The notes: generated by a model from the sequence alone, not told the origin. Numbered from the stretch's first letter, positions 53,203-62,003 are shown. The stretch: 64,000 nucleotides of DNA from Streptomyces avidinii (GCF_014650695.1 NZ_BMVL01000002.1:300721-364720); one strand, 5' to 3'. Numbers and translations: made by a program.

Positions 53203-53616
53203 CACCACCGGGACACCTCTGATCAAAAGGCCGGTGCACCGGAGGTGCTCCCCGCCGACGCGGGGGGCCCTCGTCGGTGCGGGTGGCGATCCGGGCGGCT
53301 TCGCGCTGCCCGGCCTCCCTGGCGGCCGCAGTTCGCAGGGCTTAGAGCACCTAACAGAAAGCCTGGTCACAGCCATATCCCCTTCCTGGCCGGCTCGTTG
53401 AACGAGTCATGGGGAAGGGGAACGGCCCTCCGTGGATGGTGCCGGATGACCTGTGGGGGCGGACACCGGCCACCACACCCTCCTTCGGTGATGACGGAGC
53501 CTTCGGGCCAAGGCCTCGGGGCGCGAATAGCTCAGCAGCGGGCTGCTACGACGGCCGCCAGGGCCTCGGTCCGGCACCCCGCGAGCCCCGGCCGACATCC
53601 CCGGGTGACGGTCAGC
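53203..53616. other. Intergenic, one CRISPR-repeat-like sequence
   Basis: No gene. GTGCTCCCCGCCGACGCGGG at 53245-53264 resembles the first two thirds of an actinobacterial type I-E CRISPR repeat but occurs once only. Confidence 0.4.
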
Positions 53617-54054
53617 TCAGGCCACTCGTCCCGTGTGTGTTTCGACGAAGCGACGCAGCTCCTCGCGCGGATCGGGACCCAGTCCGTCGCTCCAGATCTG
53701 GTTGGTCTGCACCCCCGCGGGTATTCCGGCGAGCAGCATGTCGCGCATGGCCGAGGTGGCCGCCCGCTTGGCCGCCGTGACACGGTGGCGGCTCTCCTCG
53801 CTTCCGTCGTCCGCGGCCAGCACCTCTGTCAGCTGCCGCTGCCAGGCGCCTACCTTGTTCCAGGCGTACATCTCCCCGTGTCCGGAGCCCATGTGCTGAA
53901 GACCGACGAGTATCCATCCCTGACTGTCCGTCAAGGGCGTGTTCACCGAAACCCATGCGACGGCCAACTTGGCTGCCTTCCAGGCAAGTTCAGCATCCGC
54001 GTCGGCATTGAGGGGGCGGGCTGCGTCGGCGTTCCCGTCTCTGACTTCACTCAT
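53617..54054 (-). CDS. Hypothetical protein
   Basis: 145 residues, mostly helical, no recognised domain. The first 20 residues are polar, and the remainder has an even mix (AWKAAKLAVAWVSVN, NKVGAWQRQLTEVLAADD, AATSAMRDMLLAGIP). Base composition is lower in G/C than in the operon upstream. The AT-rich sequence in front of the start (ATCGTAATGACGATATTG on the minus strand) is a good promoter candidate. Not secreted. Could belong to a small actinobacterial family. Confidence 0.6.
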   Translation of the reverse strand: MSEVRDGNADAARPLNADADAELAWKAAKLAVAWVSVNTPLTDSQGWILVGLQHMGSGHGEMYAWNKVGAWQRQLTEVLAADDGSEESRHRVTAAKRAATSAMRDMLLAGIPAGVQTNQIWSDGLGPDPREELRRFVETHTGRVA

Positions 54055-54171
54055 GAGCCGACCATAACATCAATATCGTCATTACGACGATAAGGGGGTC
54101 CGTTCAGGCCCCCCGACCACCCCCACGGCCGCCTGCCTGGGCGCAGCGCCCGGGACCCGAGCCGGTCCGGG

Positions 54172-54696
54172 TCAGACGGTTGGTGAGCTGATGCAGTCGT
54201 AGCGTTGGTAGCCGTGTCCGTCGCCGTGCCAGTCCAGGAACAGCACCGAATCGCCGAGCGCGGCCACGCCGGCCCCGGGGGGCCGATCGTCGCGGTCCGG
54301 TAGGGGCGCCGGTGCGCGCTCCGTTGGTCGAGCTGCCCTCCAGCCGCGCCTCAAGACCGGGGAAGTCACGCTCGGCCACCACGGGGCCGGCGCCCTCGCG
54401 GGACTGTTTGACCTGTACCCGCAGCTTGGCCCCGTCGAAGATCGTCTGGTTCTCCACGGGAAGAAGCCGAGCCCGTCCCACCGCACTTCGGCGCACGCGT
54501 GCACGGTGCACCCGGACCGAGCCGCGCACGTCTTCACCGTGACCCGCCAGTCGTCCGACCACGGCCCGCCATGGCTGCTGTCGTCAATGTCCCTCGTGCT
54601 GCTGGCGCACTTGCAGGCCGGGGCAGCCGTGGCGGAGGGAGCGGCCGGCGCCGCCACCGCCACCGTGGCCACCGCCGCGCGCTTGATGGCGCTCAT
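54172..54696 (-). pseudogene. Secreted Cys-rich protein gene with two compensating frameshifts
   Basis: Signal peptide MSAIKRAAVATVAVAAPAAP, then ACKCASSTRD and DDWRVTVKTCAARSGCTVHACAEVRWDGLGF in frame 1. At about 54460-54470 the coherent protein moves to the next frame (PVENQTIFDGAKLRVQVKQ, EGAGPVVAERDFPGLEARLEG). At about 54300-54325 it returns to frame 1 (GVAALGDSVLFLDWHGDGHGYQRYDCISSP). The reconstructed protein would be about 170 residues with seven or more cysteines. If the two shifts are sequencing errors the gene is intact. Family unknown. Confidence 0.6.
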
Positions 54697-54898
54697 GCCC
54701 GGTCAACGAAGGCGGCCCCCCACCAAGCACGGCACGGGCCGATCCTGGAAGACGCCAGCCCCGGGCGCCCCGCCCCAAGGGACCGGGGCACCCCAGGCAG
54801 GGGCGCGCACCCGCCCGCCCAACGAGCCCTCGCAGAACCTGGAACCTGTTCCGCGAGTGTGGACCGCCACAGGATGAGGGCGTCGCCTGCCCGCTGGA

Positions 54899-55492
54899 CT
54901 ACCTCGGCGCCGGTGCCTGGCCGGACACCTCGATGCCTGCCTGGCGGAAGTCGTCCAGAGTGGAGGCAACGGTGTCGGGGGCGACGCCGACCGAGTAGTC
55001 CAGGCGTACTCGGGTTCCGAAGCCGGCCGCGACAGCGTCCAGAGCGGTAGCACGCACGCAGTGGTCGGTCGCGATGCCCACCACGTCGACATCCCGCACC
55101 CCGCGTGCGCGCAGCCAGTCCGCGAGGGAAGTGCCTTCGCTGTCCGCGCCTTCGAAGCCGCTCTTGGACGCGCTGTGGGCGCCCTTGAAGAAGACGGCGT
55201 GGACCTTGCCGCCGGCGACGGCGGGGGCGAAGTTCGGGTGGAATTCGCCGCCTTCGTCTCCGGCGACGCAGTGGACGGGGAAGCTGTCCTTGAAGTCCGG
55301 GTTTGAGGAGAAGTGACTTCCCGGGTCGATGTGGTGGTCGCGGGTGGCCACGACGTACCGGTAGTCAGCGTCCGCGCGCTGCTCCACCAGCTCGGCGATC
55401 GCGGCGGCGATCTGCGCGCCTCCCGCAACAGGAACGCTGCCTCCTTCGCAGAAATCCTTCTGCACATCCACGACGATCAAGCCTCGGCTCAT
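54899..55492 (-). CDS. pncA: Nicotinamidase / isochorismatase-family hydrolase
   Basis: 197 residues from the ATG at 55492; a GTG at 55501 is the alternative. Cysteine hydrolase with triad Asp9 (VVDVQ), Lys103 (FFKGAHS) and Cys145 (ATDHCVRAT). The metal ligands are in [11 protein letters not shown] (Asp52, His54, His60), and a cis-peptide GIATDHC motif is present. The Asp-His-His metal site and the length fit nicotinamidase (PncA), which converts nicotinamide to nicotinate in NAD salvage, better than an isochorismatase. It stands alone on the minus strand. Confidence 0.88.
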   Translation of the reverse strand: MSRGLIVVDVQKDFCEGGSVPVAGGAQIAAAIAELVEQRADADYRYVVATRDHHIDPGSHFSSNPDFKDSFPVHCVAGDEGGEFHPNFAPAVAGGKVHAVFFKGAHSASKSGFEGADSEGTSLADWLRARGVRDVDVVGIATDHCVRATALDAVAAGFGTRVRLDYSVGVAPDTVASTLDDFRQAGIEVSGQAPAPR

Positions 55493-55871
55493 CACGAACA
55501 CCCCTCAGGACGACGGAACGACCCCCGTCTTCTACCGGCACCCTCACCTTCGCCGGAGGCATGGCGGACTGCGCTCACCCACACAGCCGCAGACATTCAC
55601 CGCAGGAACGATTCGCACTGCCGAAGGCCGTGAAGGGCCAAGTGCGCGTGCGCCGTCGTCGAGGGGATGCCCGACGGCACCGAGCGCCGCACCGGGATCC
55701 GGCTCGAACCAGAAAGCCCGCCGAGGCATGCCCGACCCGGCGTCGACTCGACCAACAGATGATCTTGAAAGTGCGTGTCCTGCGTGTCCTGCGTGTGGTG
55801 CGCAGGCCGGATGGGCACGATGGGAGACGGTCGCGCACCGCGGCCCGCGTGGCGTATCGATAGGGACACCG

Positions 55872-56078
55872 ATGGCAACAGGCATTGTGAAGTGGTTCAA
55901 CTCGGAGAAGGGGTTCGGGTTCATCCAGCAGGACGACGGCGGCCCGGACGTGTTCGTCCACTTCTCCGCCATCCAGACGACCGGCTTCAAGGAACTCGCC
56001 GAGGGCGCGAAGGTCGAGTACGACGTCACCCAGGGCCCCAAGGGGCCGCAGGCCGAGCAAGTGGTGCCGATCGGCTGA
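55872..56078 (+). CDS. Cold-shock protein, CspA family
   Basis: 68 residues, standard length. RNP1 motif SEKGFGFIQ and RNP2 motif DVFVHFSAI are intact in an OB-fold that binds single-stranded RNA or DNA. It starts [10 protein letters not shown] and ends AEQVVPIG, typical of actinobacterial CspA proteins. The long region before it (55500-55870) is non-coding on the plus strand and may hold a 5' leader as in other csp genes. Confidence 0.95.
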   Translation: MATGIVKWFNSEKGFGFIQQDDGGPDVFVHFSAIQTTGFKELAEGAKVEYDVTQGPKGPQAEQVVPIG

Positions 56079-56531
56079 CGGGCTCCGTACTCGCCCACCC
56101 ATGACGGGAGCCTGCTGCCGGAGGGCCGGCAGGGGCTCCCAGGTGTTCGCACATCGCGCGGGTCACCGAGCAAGAGCCACTACACCCCTCCCTGGGAGTT
56201 CCCTCCGGTCAGGCCCCGGGCCCGGTAATCGCCTCGCGGGCGCCGTGCCACTGGACTTCCTCCGAGGGCGGCATCGACGATCCCGCTCAGGGCGATCAGG
56301 ACATAGCTCGCCCGGCCCGCCCGGCCCGTTCGGCACCGCGGTGCCGGAGGGGTCCGCTGCCCGCATGGAAGGACAGAAAGGGCCCCGACCGGCCGGGGGG
56401 GCTGGTCGGGGCCGCGCCCGGCCCGGCGGGAATGCCGGGCGGGGCGGTCGAGGTGTGGGGCGGGAAGGGCGGTCGCCTCGCGGCGGAGGGCTCTGTTCCC
56501 ACCCGCTGGAAAGCCTGCCCTGCGGCTCAGG
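56079..56531. other. Intergenic with dispersed repeat
   Basis: No gene. Contains the second copy of the ~90-base repeat (56329-56419). A minus-strand stretch near 56250-56310 reads SYVLIALSGIVDAALGG but has no context. Confidence 0.45.
56329..56419 (+). repeat. Dispersed ~90-base repeat with hairpin, copy 2
   Basis: Copy of 34214-34302 in the same orientation. Its hairpin, GGCCCCGACC against GGTCGGGGCC, is perfect here, so the pairing is kept although the bases differ from copy 1. This compensatory change supports a function at the structure level, such as termination. Confidence 0.75.
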
Positions 56532-57040
56532 TCAGCAGGCGACGGGAACGTACAGGCCGACGGCGACAGCCGAACGCCGGCACCCCGCGCGGACGGCAGC
56601 CGGCTCGGCCCGTACGTCCGTCCCCGGCCCCTCACCGGCGGCCTCGAGGGCCCTGGCGGCCGCCGTGTGCAGCTCGGCCCGCGCGGTCGCACCGTCGCCG
56701 GGGAAGCGCCGCGAGTTCAGCTGCGACCGCGACCGCGCCGACCAGCCGCGCCACCCCGGCCGGCCCGGACACCGACCGGTGGACATGGACGCCCAGCATC
56801 CCGGGCACCCACCCTTCGAGGGCACCCCGGATGTACTCGCACAACCCGTCGACACCCGCATGCGGGCCCTCCGGCGCGGTACCGGCGCTCATCCCCATGG
56901 TCACTGCCGCCACCGACAACACCCTCCGACAGGGGACCTCGGGCCCAGGAGCCGCAGCCGGCAGCGAGGTCCAGCAGACGGTCCCGCTCCAACGACGCGC
57001 CGCCGTCCAGGCGGAAGCGCCAGCTGGCGGGGAGCGTCAT
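56532..57040 (-). pseudogene. Decayed gene of unknown family, spread over three frames
   Basis: Protein-like segments follow one another on the minus strand but in different frames: LERDRLLDLAAGCG (near 56970), VLSVAAVTMGMSAGTAPEGPHAGVDGLCEYIRGALEG (56920-56800), HVHRSVSGPAGVARLVGAVAVAAEL (to about 56715), then AELHTAAARALEAAGEGPGTDV to a TGA at 56532. Good codon bias in each piece suggests a former gene with several frameshifts. No family was recognised. Confidence 0.4.
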
Positions 57041-57153
57041 TCGAATCGTGCGGTATTCCTGTCTGGTCCCGGTGGTTGAGGGGTTCGGGCCGGCCTGTCC
57101 GTTGGAGCGGTTGTGGCCGGGCGGGAGCGCGAGTGCCCCGGTGTCGATAGGTG

Positions 57154-57630
57154 TCAGGATCGGGTGCCGGCCTCGCTCCGCTTCATGTAGCCGTCAGGAG
57201 GACACCCCGCGTCCGGGTCCTCCGTAGGGCACATGCTGGGGTCCTCTGTATCTCCGAAGTCCCCGTAGAGGTAGACCCACACCGTGCACGTCGGATCCTC
57301 GGTGAAGGACAGCCGAAGGTCATGGCCACGTGTGGCGGTCTCGTCGGGGGCGATGAGGCCGTCGGCTTGGGGGCTGCCGTAGAAGGCCCAGCGGCCATTG
57401 GACAGCTTCTCGGGGTGGGCGCAGTCAGCCATCGCCTTGACCTCGTCGAATCCCGTTCCGGTGAAGGTGTGTTCCTTCGAGAAGGTCAGGGACGTCCCTG
57501 CTGGGCTGGTCCACGTCCCTACCAGCTGCTCCTGCGGAATCTCCGCCGCGTGGATGGCTGCGCCGTATCCGCAAGACGCTGTGAGGACTACCCCGGTTAC
57601 CGCAAGAACCATCGCCCGCCATCCACGCAT
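57154..57630 (-). CDS. Putative lipoprotein
   Basis: 158 residues from the ATG at 57630, with GGGAGAGG ten bases upstream. The signal peptide ends in a lipobox, VLTASCGYG, with Cys20 as the expected lipidation site. The mature part has a short beta-rich domain (LVGTWTSPAGTSLTFSKEHTFTGTGF, GRWAFYGSPQADGL, CTVWVYLYGDFGD) of the kind seen in small Streptomyces lipoproteins of unknown function. A palindrome at 57688-57703 lies in its promoter region. Confidence 0.75.
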   Translation of the reverse strand: MRGWRAMVLAVTGVVLTASCGYGAAIHAAEIPQEQLVGTWTSPAGTSLTFSKEHTFTGTGFDEVKAMADCAHPEKLSNGRWAFYGSPQADGLIAPDETATRGHDLRLSFTEDPTCTVWVYLYGDFGDTEDPSMCPTEDPDAGCPPDGYMKRSEAGTRS

Positions 57631-57687
57631 GTCCGTAGACCTCTCCCCAGAGATTGGATGTCCGGCCTGCGGCCGCACCTCAATATA

Positions 57688-57703
57688 TTTGAACATGCTC
57701 AAA
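57688..57703. promoter_or_regulatory. TTTGAACATGCTCAAA palindrome upstream of the lipoprotein gene
   Basis: A 16-bp near-perfect palindrome in an AT-rich spot (CAATATATTT just beside it) 58 bases in front of the lipoprotein ATG. It shares TGAACATG-TCA with the site at 43322. Confidence 0.45.
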
Positions 57704-57777
57704 AATGGCGGCTTCCCTCGGGGTCGCCGCAAGCGGCACCTCCCAGGCCGGCCCTATGACGCGGCTTCGACCGGTGG

Positions 57778-57945
57778 TCAGGATGGCGGGGCGGTCAGAC
57801 GGGCTTCGAGGTAGGCGGCCCAGTCGGTGGAGGCGCGTCGTCGCCAGTGGGCGGCGGTGACGGGGTGGAGGCCGAGCATCGGCCCGAGGACCGCTGGGGG
57901 CAGGTCCTGGGCCAGGGCGACGAGGGCGGTGGCGCGGGCGGGCCG
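57778..57945 (-). pseudogene. C-terminal fragment of an integrase-like DNA-binding protein
   Basis: The minus strand reads ATALVALAQDLPPAVLGPMLGLHPVTAAHWRRRASTDWAAYL and then ends at TGA 57778. This matches the C-terminus of Streptomyces tyrosine-recombinase-like HTH proteins (PPAVLADLLGLHPNTAVRW pattern). The upstream part of the gene is missing: sequence beyond 57950 belongs to another relic on the opposite strand. Confidence 0.55.
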
Positions 57946-57959
57946 ATTGGGGAGCCGCC

Positions 57960-58235
57960 GTGGTCAACGCCAACGGCAGCGTCAACCGGTCCAAGGGCAT
58001 TTAGGCCGTCACCAAGCCCGCGACGGGCCACTCGTGCGTCGAGCTGGAGGACAAGGACCTCGACATCCGCAAGCTCGTCCCCACCGCCACCCTGCAATAC
58101 ATCAGCTTCGAATACGACGTCCGGATCTCCATGTGGCCCCACCCCTCGTGCGGGACCCGAACCGACACCTTCCTCGTCATCACCGGCAAGCCCGGCGTCT
58201 ACGAAGACGCCTCCTTCTCCATCGTCGTCCCCTGA
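57960..58235 (+). pseudogene. C-terminal fragment of a secreted protein with in-frame stop
   Basis: The plus-strand frame gives VVNANGSVNRSKGI, TAG at 58002-58004, then AVTKPATGHSCVELEDKD and DIRKLVPTATLQYISFEYDV to DASFSIVVP and TGA at 58233. Homogeneous codon bias on both sides of the TAG shows a former secreted protein; such VNxNGS...TKPATG proteins are common in streptomycetes. The N-terminal part is lost. Confidence 0.6.
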
Positions 58236-58411
58236 CCCCCTTCTGCGGGCCGCGGGCCGGCACGGCAGGACTGCGCAGTGCCGACCCGCGGCCCGTCGCC
58301 CGTGCCACAACTGAGGTCGGGGCTGACAACTGTTTCCGAACCCGTGGGCCAAGTGGCGGTACGGGGGTGTCCAGGCGGGCCTCACAAGCCGTTCGCCACT
58401 AGCTTGGGTAC

Positions 58412-58603
58412 ATGCGAGCAAGCGTGGGAGACCGACTGCTGGTCCATGGCAGGACAGTTGGACAGCACGATCGGTCAGCAGAGATCGTCGAAGTGCTTGG
58501 CCCGGAGGGCACGCCTCCCTATCGGGTCCGTTTCGAGGACGGGCACGAGACCCTCATGTCGCCGGGCCCCGACACTGTCGTAAGGCACATGGAGGAGGAG
58601 TAG
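58412..58603 (+). CDS. DUF1918 protein
   Basis: 63 residues, typical for the family. It starts MRASVGDRLLVHGRTVGQHDR, followed by AEIVEVLGPEGTPPYRVRFEDGHETLMSPGPDT, the well-conserved DUF1918 pattern (SH3-like barrel). Function is unknown; these small proteins are widespread in actinobacteria. No operon partner is visible. Confidence 0.9.
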   Translation: MRASVGDRLLVHGRTVGQHDRSAEIVEVLGPEGTPPYRVRFEDGHETLMSPGPDTVVRHMEEE

Positions 58604-58819
58604 GCACCCAGATTCCTGGGCCGGCCGGAAAGGCTCCGGGGTGTCCTGGTGGTCACGGGGATGCCCCTGGCCCGAACTGCTGGCCGAGTGAGTCCAACAG
58701 CGCCCGAAGTCCCACCAGTCGCCGGAGTCCCGTTCGCGTAGCGGGAACTGTGACGCTTACCCGCACGTCGAGCATTTCGCTGCACACTGCCGACAGGATC
58801 CTGACCTGCGTCTTTGGGT

Positions 58820-59400
58820 TCAGAAACACCTTCTGAACTCCAGCCGCCAGCCCCGACCGTCACGTCCAGGCGCAGCCGCTGAAAGCGCAGCGGGTGGCGG
58901 TAGACGCCGCCGCGGTCGGTGGCGCGGTCGGCGCTGACCTCGGCGACCAGGGCGGGGTGGACGAGGGTGGTGTCGAGGACGTCGCGGCTCCCCCACGTCG
59001 CGGAGAACTCCGCCCCCGTGCACGGGTGCCCGGGCGCGGCCGCGGTGAAGTGCTCGGCGACCCGCCGGGCCGCGTCCGGGCGCAACGGTACGGTGCGGCC
59101 GACCGCGCGCAGCCCTTCGACGCCGGACACGCCCGTCCAGGACTCCAGCCATTCCCGCGCCTTGGCCAGGTCTGTCGCCATCGGGCACAACGTCCACGGG
59201 GCCGTCAGTGCGTACTCGGAGAACAGCCTCTCCAGCAGTCCGCGCCGCTCGCCGTACGGGTGCGTCAGGAGCGCTTGGCCGTCCTGCTGCAAGAGGTCGA
59301 AGGCGAAGTGGGCCGGGCGGCTGCGCCGCGGGCTCGGGTGGCGGCCCGGCGCCACAGCGCCTCGAACGACAAGCGAGTGACGGTCGTACGGTCCCGTAGT
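58820..59400 (-). pseudogene. ATP-dependent DNA ligase pseudogene with internal deletion
   Basis: The minus strand reads HFAFDLLQQDGQALLTHPYGERRGLLERLF, then WTLCPMATDLAKAREWLESWTGVSGVEG, a nucleotidyltransferase-domain part of LigC/LigD-type ligases. It then continues directly with RAVGRTVPLRPDAARRVAEHF and TLVHPALVAEVSADRATDRGGVYRHPLRFQRLR, the end of the OB domain. The motif IV-V region between them (including the LVVKG-type lysine motif) and the start of the gene are missing. The sequence after about 58850 loses similarity. It is not functional as it stands. Confidence 0.7.
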
Positions 59401-59495
59401 ACCGCATGGCGTTCTCGCTCAGTCCCACCACCTCCGGCGCCGGCGCCGACGGGAGCGGGTGCCGGGGTGGCCGGCTGCGGGCAGTTCGTTCCGGG

Positions 59496-60140
59496 TCATT
59501 GCGGTGTGCTGAAGACGCCGGCGCCGGCCGCCGCGGCCGCGGCCCGGGCGGCGCGGTGCGGCAGCGTCGGGTCGGAGACGGCTCGGAGCAGCAGCAGCTC
59601 GTGGTAGAGCGGGGCGGTCGCCGCGACGAGCAGCGCCCGGCTGTCGGCGGGGCCGGGCAGTTCGCCCCGGTCGGCTGCTCGGGTGGCGACCACCGCGCAC
59701 CGTGCGTAGCGGTCCTCCCAGAAGCGCGACAGCGCCGTCGCCGCCTGCGTGGAGCGGAATGCGGCGGCGATCAGGGCCGTGGTCAGGTTCGGCCCGCCGC
59801 CCGTGAGTGCCTCGTACACCTCCTGGTTGAGGGCGGTCAGGTCGTCTTCCAGCGAGCCGGTGTCCGGTGGGCTCCACGTGTCGTCGGACGCGGTGTCGAG
59901 CACGTCGGCCAGCAGGTGCCCGACGTCGCGCCAGCGCCGGTAGACGGTGGTGCGGTGGACGCCGGCGCGTTCGGCGACCGCGTCGACCGTCAGCCCGTCG
60001 TACCCGGCCTCCAGGAGCAGCGCGCCCACCGACTGCAGTACTTGAGTGCGGACGCGGGCGCTCCGGCCGCCCGTTCGGCGTCGCCTCATGGCCGGTTCCT
60101 GCTGGCCGGAATCTTCGCTTGCCTGCGCGGGGAAATCCAT
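59496..60140 (-). CDS. TetR-family regulator next to ABC-F resistance gene
   Basis: 214 residues. HTH at about 28-72 (VLQSVGALLLEAGYDGLTVDAVAERAGVHRTTVYRRWRDVGHLL), then a TetR_C_11-like ligand domain (ALTGGGPNLTTALIAAAFRS). An internal ATG at residue 18 is another possible start. It is divergent from the ABC-F gene; the shared 120-base region has an imperfect TTTAACG...CGCCTTAAA inverted repeat (60148-60174), a candidate operator. It probably represses the ABC-F/lyase unit. Confidence 0.88.
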   Translation of the reverse strand: MDFPAQASEDSGQQEPAMRRRRTGGRSARVRTQVLQSVGALLLEAGYDGLTVDAVAERAGVHRTTVYRRWRDVGHLLADVLDTASDDTWSPPDTGSLEDDLTALNQEVYEALTGGGPNLTTALIAAAFRSTQAATALSRFWEDRYARCAVVATRAADRGELPGPADSRALLVAATAPLYHELLLLRAVSDPTLPHRAARAAAAAAGAGVFSTPQ

Positions 60141-60185
60141 GCCAGCATTTTAACGCAACATTCGTCGCCTTAAAGGAGAAGTCCC

Positions 60186-60287
60186 GTGGCCATCCACCGC
60201 GTTGCCGCCCGCCACACCGCCGCCGTGACGACCCCCGCCCCCGAACCACTGGAGCCGCCCTGTGACCGCACAGCTCACCGCGTCTGA
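60186..60287 (+). CDS. Putative leader peptide of the ABC-F gene
   Basis: GTG at 60186 lies seven bases after AAAGGAG (60172-60178). The frame encodes 33 residues (starts AIHRVAARHTAAV, ends DRTAHRV) and overlaps the ABC-F GTG at 60262 in another frame, ending at TGA 60285-60287. It has a much better ribosome-binding site than the ABC-F start. Drug-responsive ABC-F genes are commonly controlled by ribosome stalling on such upstream ORFs; this role is inferred here. Confidence 0.5.
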   Translation: MAIHRVAARHTAAVTTPAPEPLEPPCDRTAHRV

Positions 60288-61929
60288 CCTCACCAAGTCC
60301 TACGAAGGCCGCCTGGTCCTCGACTCCGTCGACTGCTCCGTCCCTGTCGGTGAATGTCTCGGCATCGTCGGCGAGAACGGCTCGGGCAAGTCCACCCTGC
60401 TCCGGCTGCTGGCCGGGGCCGAGTGCCCGGACCGCGGCGAGGTCGTCCTGCACGCCGAAGGCGGCGTCGGCTACCTCGCGCAAGAAGAAAGCCTCCCCCC
60501 GCATCTGACCGTCCAGCAGGTGGTCGACCGCGCCCTCGCCGAGCTGCGCGCCCTCGAGCGGGACCTGCGTCGGCTGGAGGCCCGCATGGCCGGCGGCGAC
60601 GCCACCGCCGAAACCCTCACCGTGTACGCCGACACCCTCACCGCCTTCGAACTACGCGGCGGGTACGACGCGGACGCCCGCGTCGAGCGTTCCCTGCACA
60701 GCCTCGGCCTGCCGGGCCTGCCCCGCGAGCGCGCCGTCGGCGGCTTGTCCGGCGGTGAGGCCGTACGCCTGCGCCTGGCCGTACTGCTCGCCGCGGCCCC
60801 GGAGGTGCTGCTCCTCGACGAGCCCACCAACCACCTCGACGGCGCCGCTCTGACCTGGCTGGAGGACCAACTGCGGGGCCGGCGCGGCATCACGGTCGTC
60901 GTCTCCCACGACCGGGTCTTCCTGGAACGCGTCGCCACCTCCCTCCTGGAGGTCGACGGCGACCTGCACAGGACCGTGCGGTACGGCAACGGCTATGCCG
61001 GCTACCTCGCCGAGCGCGCCGCCGAGCGCCGGCGCCGCGCCGAGGCCCACACCGCCTGGCGCGCCGAGACGGCCCGGCTGCGCGAGACCGCCACCGTCAC
61101 CGCCCGCCGGGTAGCACCCGGCCGGGCCATGAAGGACGGCAACAAGATGGCGTACGACCGCGCCGCCGGCCGGGTCCAGCAGTCCCTCGCGAGCCGGGTC
61201 CGCAACGCCGAAGAACGCCTCGCCCGGCTGCTGGCCCGGCCGGTGCCCGCACCCGCTGACCCGCTGCGTTTCACCGCCGTACCGCGCACCGCCACAGCCA
61301 CCGCTGCCGCCGGACCGGCCGGGTCCGGCGACGTGCGACGCGTGCTGCTGGCCGCGGCGGGCGTCGCGGTCGAGGACCGGCTCGCGCCGGTGGACGTGAC
61401 CGTGCCGGCCGGCGGCCGGCTGCTGGTCACGGGCCCGAACGGGGCGGGCAAGAGCACCCTGCTGCACGTTCTGTCCGGCGCCCTGGCCCCCGACCTCGGG
61501 CAGGTCGTCCGGCACGGCCGGACCGGGCTGCTGGCCCAGCACACCGGCGCCGACACGTGTCGCCGGACGCTGCTCGCGGCCTACGCCGAGGGCCGCCCCG
61601 GGACTCCTGAGGAGCATGCAGAACGGCTCCTGTCCCTGGGCCTGTTCACCCACGACCGGCTTTCCGCTCCGGTCGGCTCCCTGTCCGTAGGGCAACGGCA
61701 GCGGCTGGCCCTGGCCCGCCTGGTCACCGAACCGACTGACGTCCTGCTGCTGGACGAGCCCACCAACCACCTCTCCCCCACGCTGGCGGAGGAGCTGGAG
61801 GAGGCGCTGGCCCGGTTCACTGGCGCGGTCGTCGTCGTCAGCCACGACCGGCGGCTGTGTGCCCGCTGGCCGGGCGACCGGCTCGCCCTGCGCGCCCCGG
61901 CGTCCGCCGCAGCCCGTGCATGCCCGTGA
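60262..61929 (+). CDS. ABC-F ribosome-protection type ATPase
   Basis: 555 residues, two ATPase domains without membrane segments. Domain 1: Walker A GENGSGKST, signature LSGGEAVRL, Walker B LLLDEPTNHLDG, SHDRVFL. A linker arm follows with Arg-rich helices (AERRRRAEAHTAWRAETARLRE). Domain 2: GPNGAGKST, signature LSVGQRQRLALARL and LLLDEPTNHLS. ABC-F proteins of this layout displace antibiotics from the ribosome. The virginiamycin B lyase homologue directly after it supports a role against streptogramins or related drugs. Start GTG 60262 overlaps an upstream leader ORF. Confidence 0.92.
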   Translation: MTAQLTASDLTKSYEGRLVLDSVDCSVPVGECLGIVGENGSGKSTLLRLLAGAECPDRGEVVLHAEGGVGYLAQEESLPPHLTVQQVVDRALAELRALERDLRRLEARMAGGDATAETLTVYADTLTAFELRGGYDADARVERSLHSLGLPGLPRERAVGGLSGGEAVRLRLAVLLAAAPEVLLLDEPTNHLDGAALTWLEDQLRGRRGITVVVSHDRVFLERVATSLLEVDGDLHRTVRYGNGYAGYLAERAAERRRRAEAHTAWRAETARLRETATVTARRVAPGRAMKDGNKMAYDRAAGRVQQSLASRVRNAEERLARLLARPVPAPADPLRFTAVPRTATATAAAGPAGSGDVRRVLLAAAGVAVEDRLAPVDVTVPAGGRLLVTGPNGAGKSTLLHVLSGALAPDLGQVVRHGRTGLLAQHTGADTCRRTLLAAYAEGRPGTPEEHAERLLSLGLFTHDRLSAPVGSLSVGQRQRLALARLVTEPTDVLLLDEPTNHLSPTLAEELEEALARFTGAVVVVSHDRRLCARWPGDRLALRAPASAAARACP

Positions 61930-62003
61930 CGACCGGCCGGCCGCTCCACCCTCTTCCCACCTCCCCACCTCTCCCCCTCTCCCCGCCGAAAGGGCGCCTC
62001 GCC

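Noticed and set aside
53520..53570. tRNA-like start (GAATAGCTCAGCAGCGGGCTGC)-type sequence
   Set aside because: The AGCTCAGC and GGGCTGC blocks recall a D-arm, but no acceptor stem, anticodon arm or GTTCAAATC T-arm follows.
53203..53616. CRISPR array
   Set aside because: Only a single repeat-like sequence occurs; without a second copy and spacers no array can be claimed.
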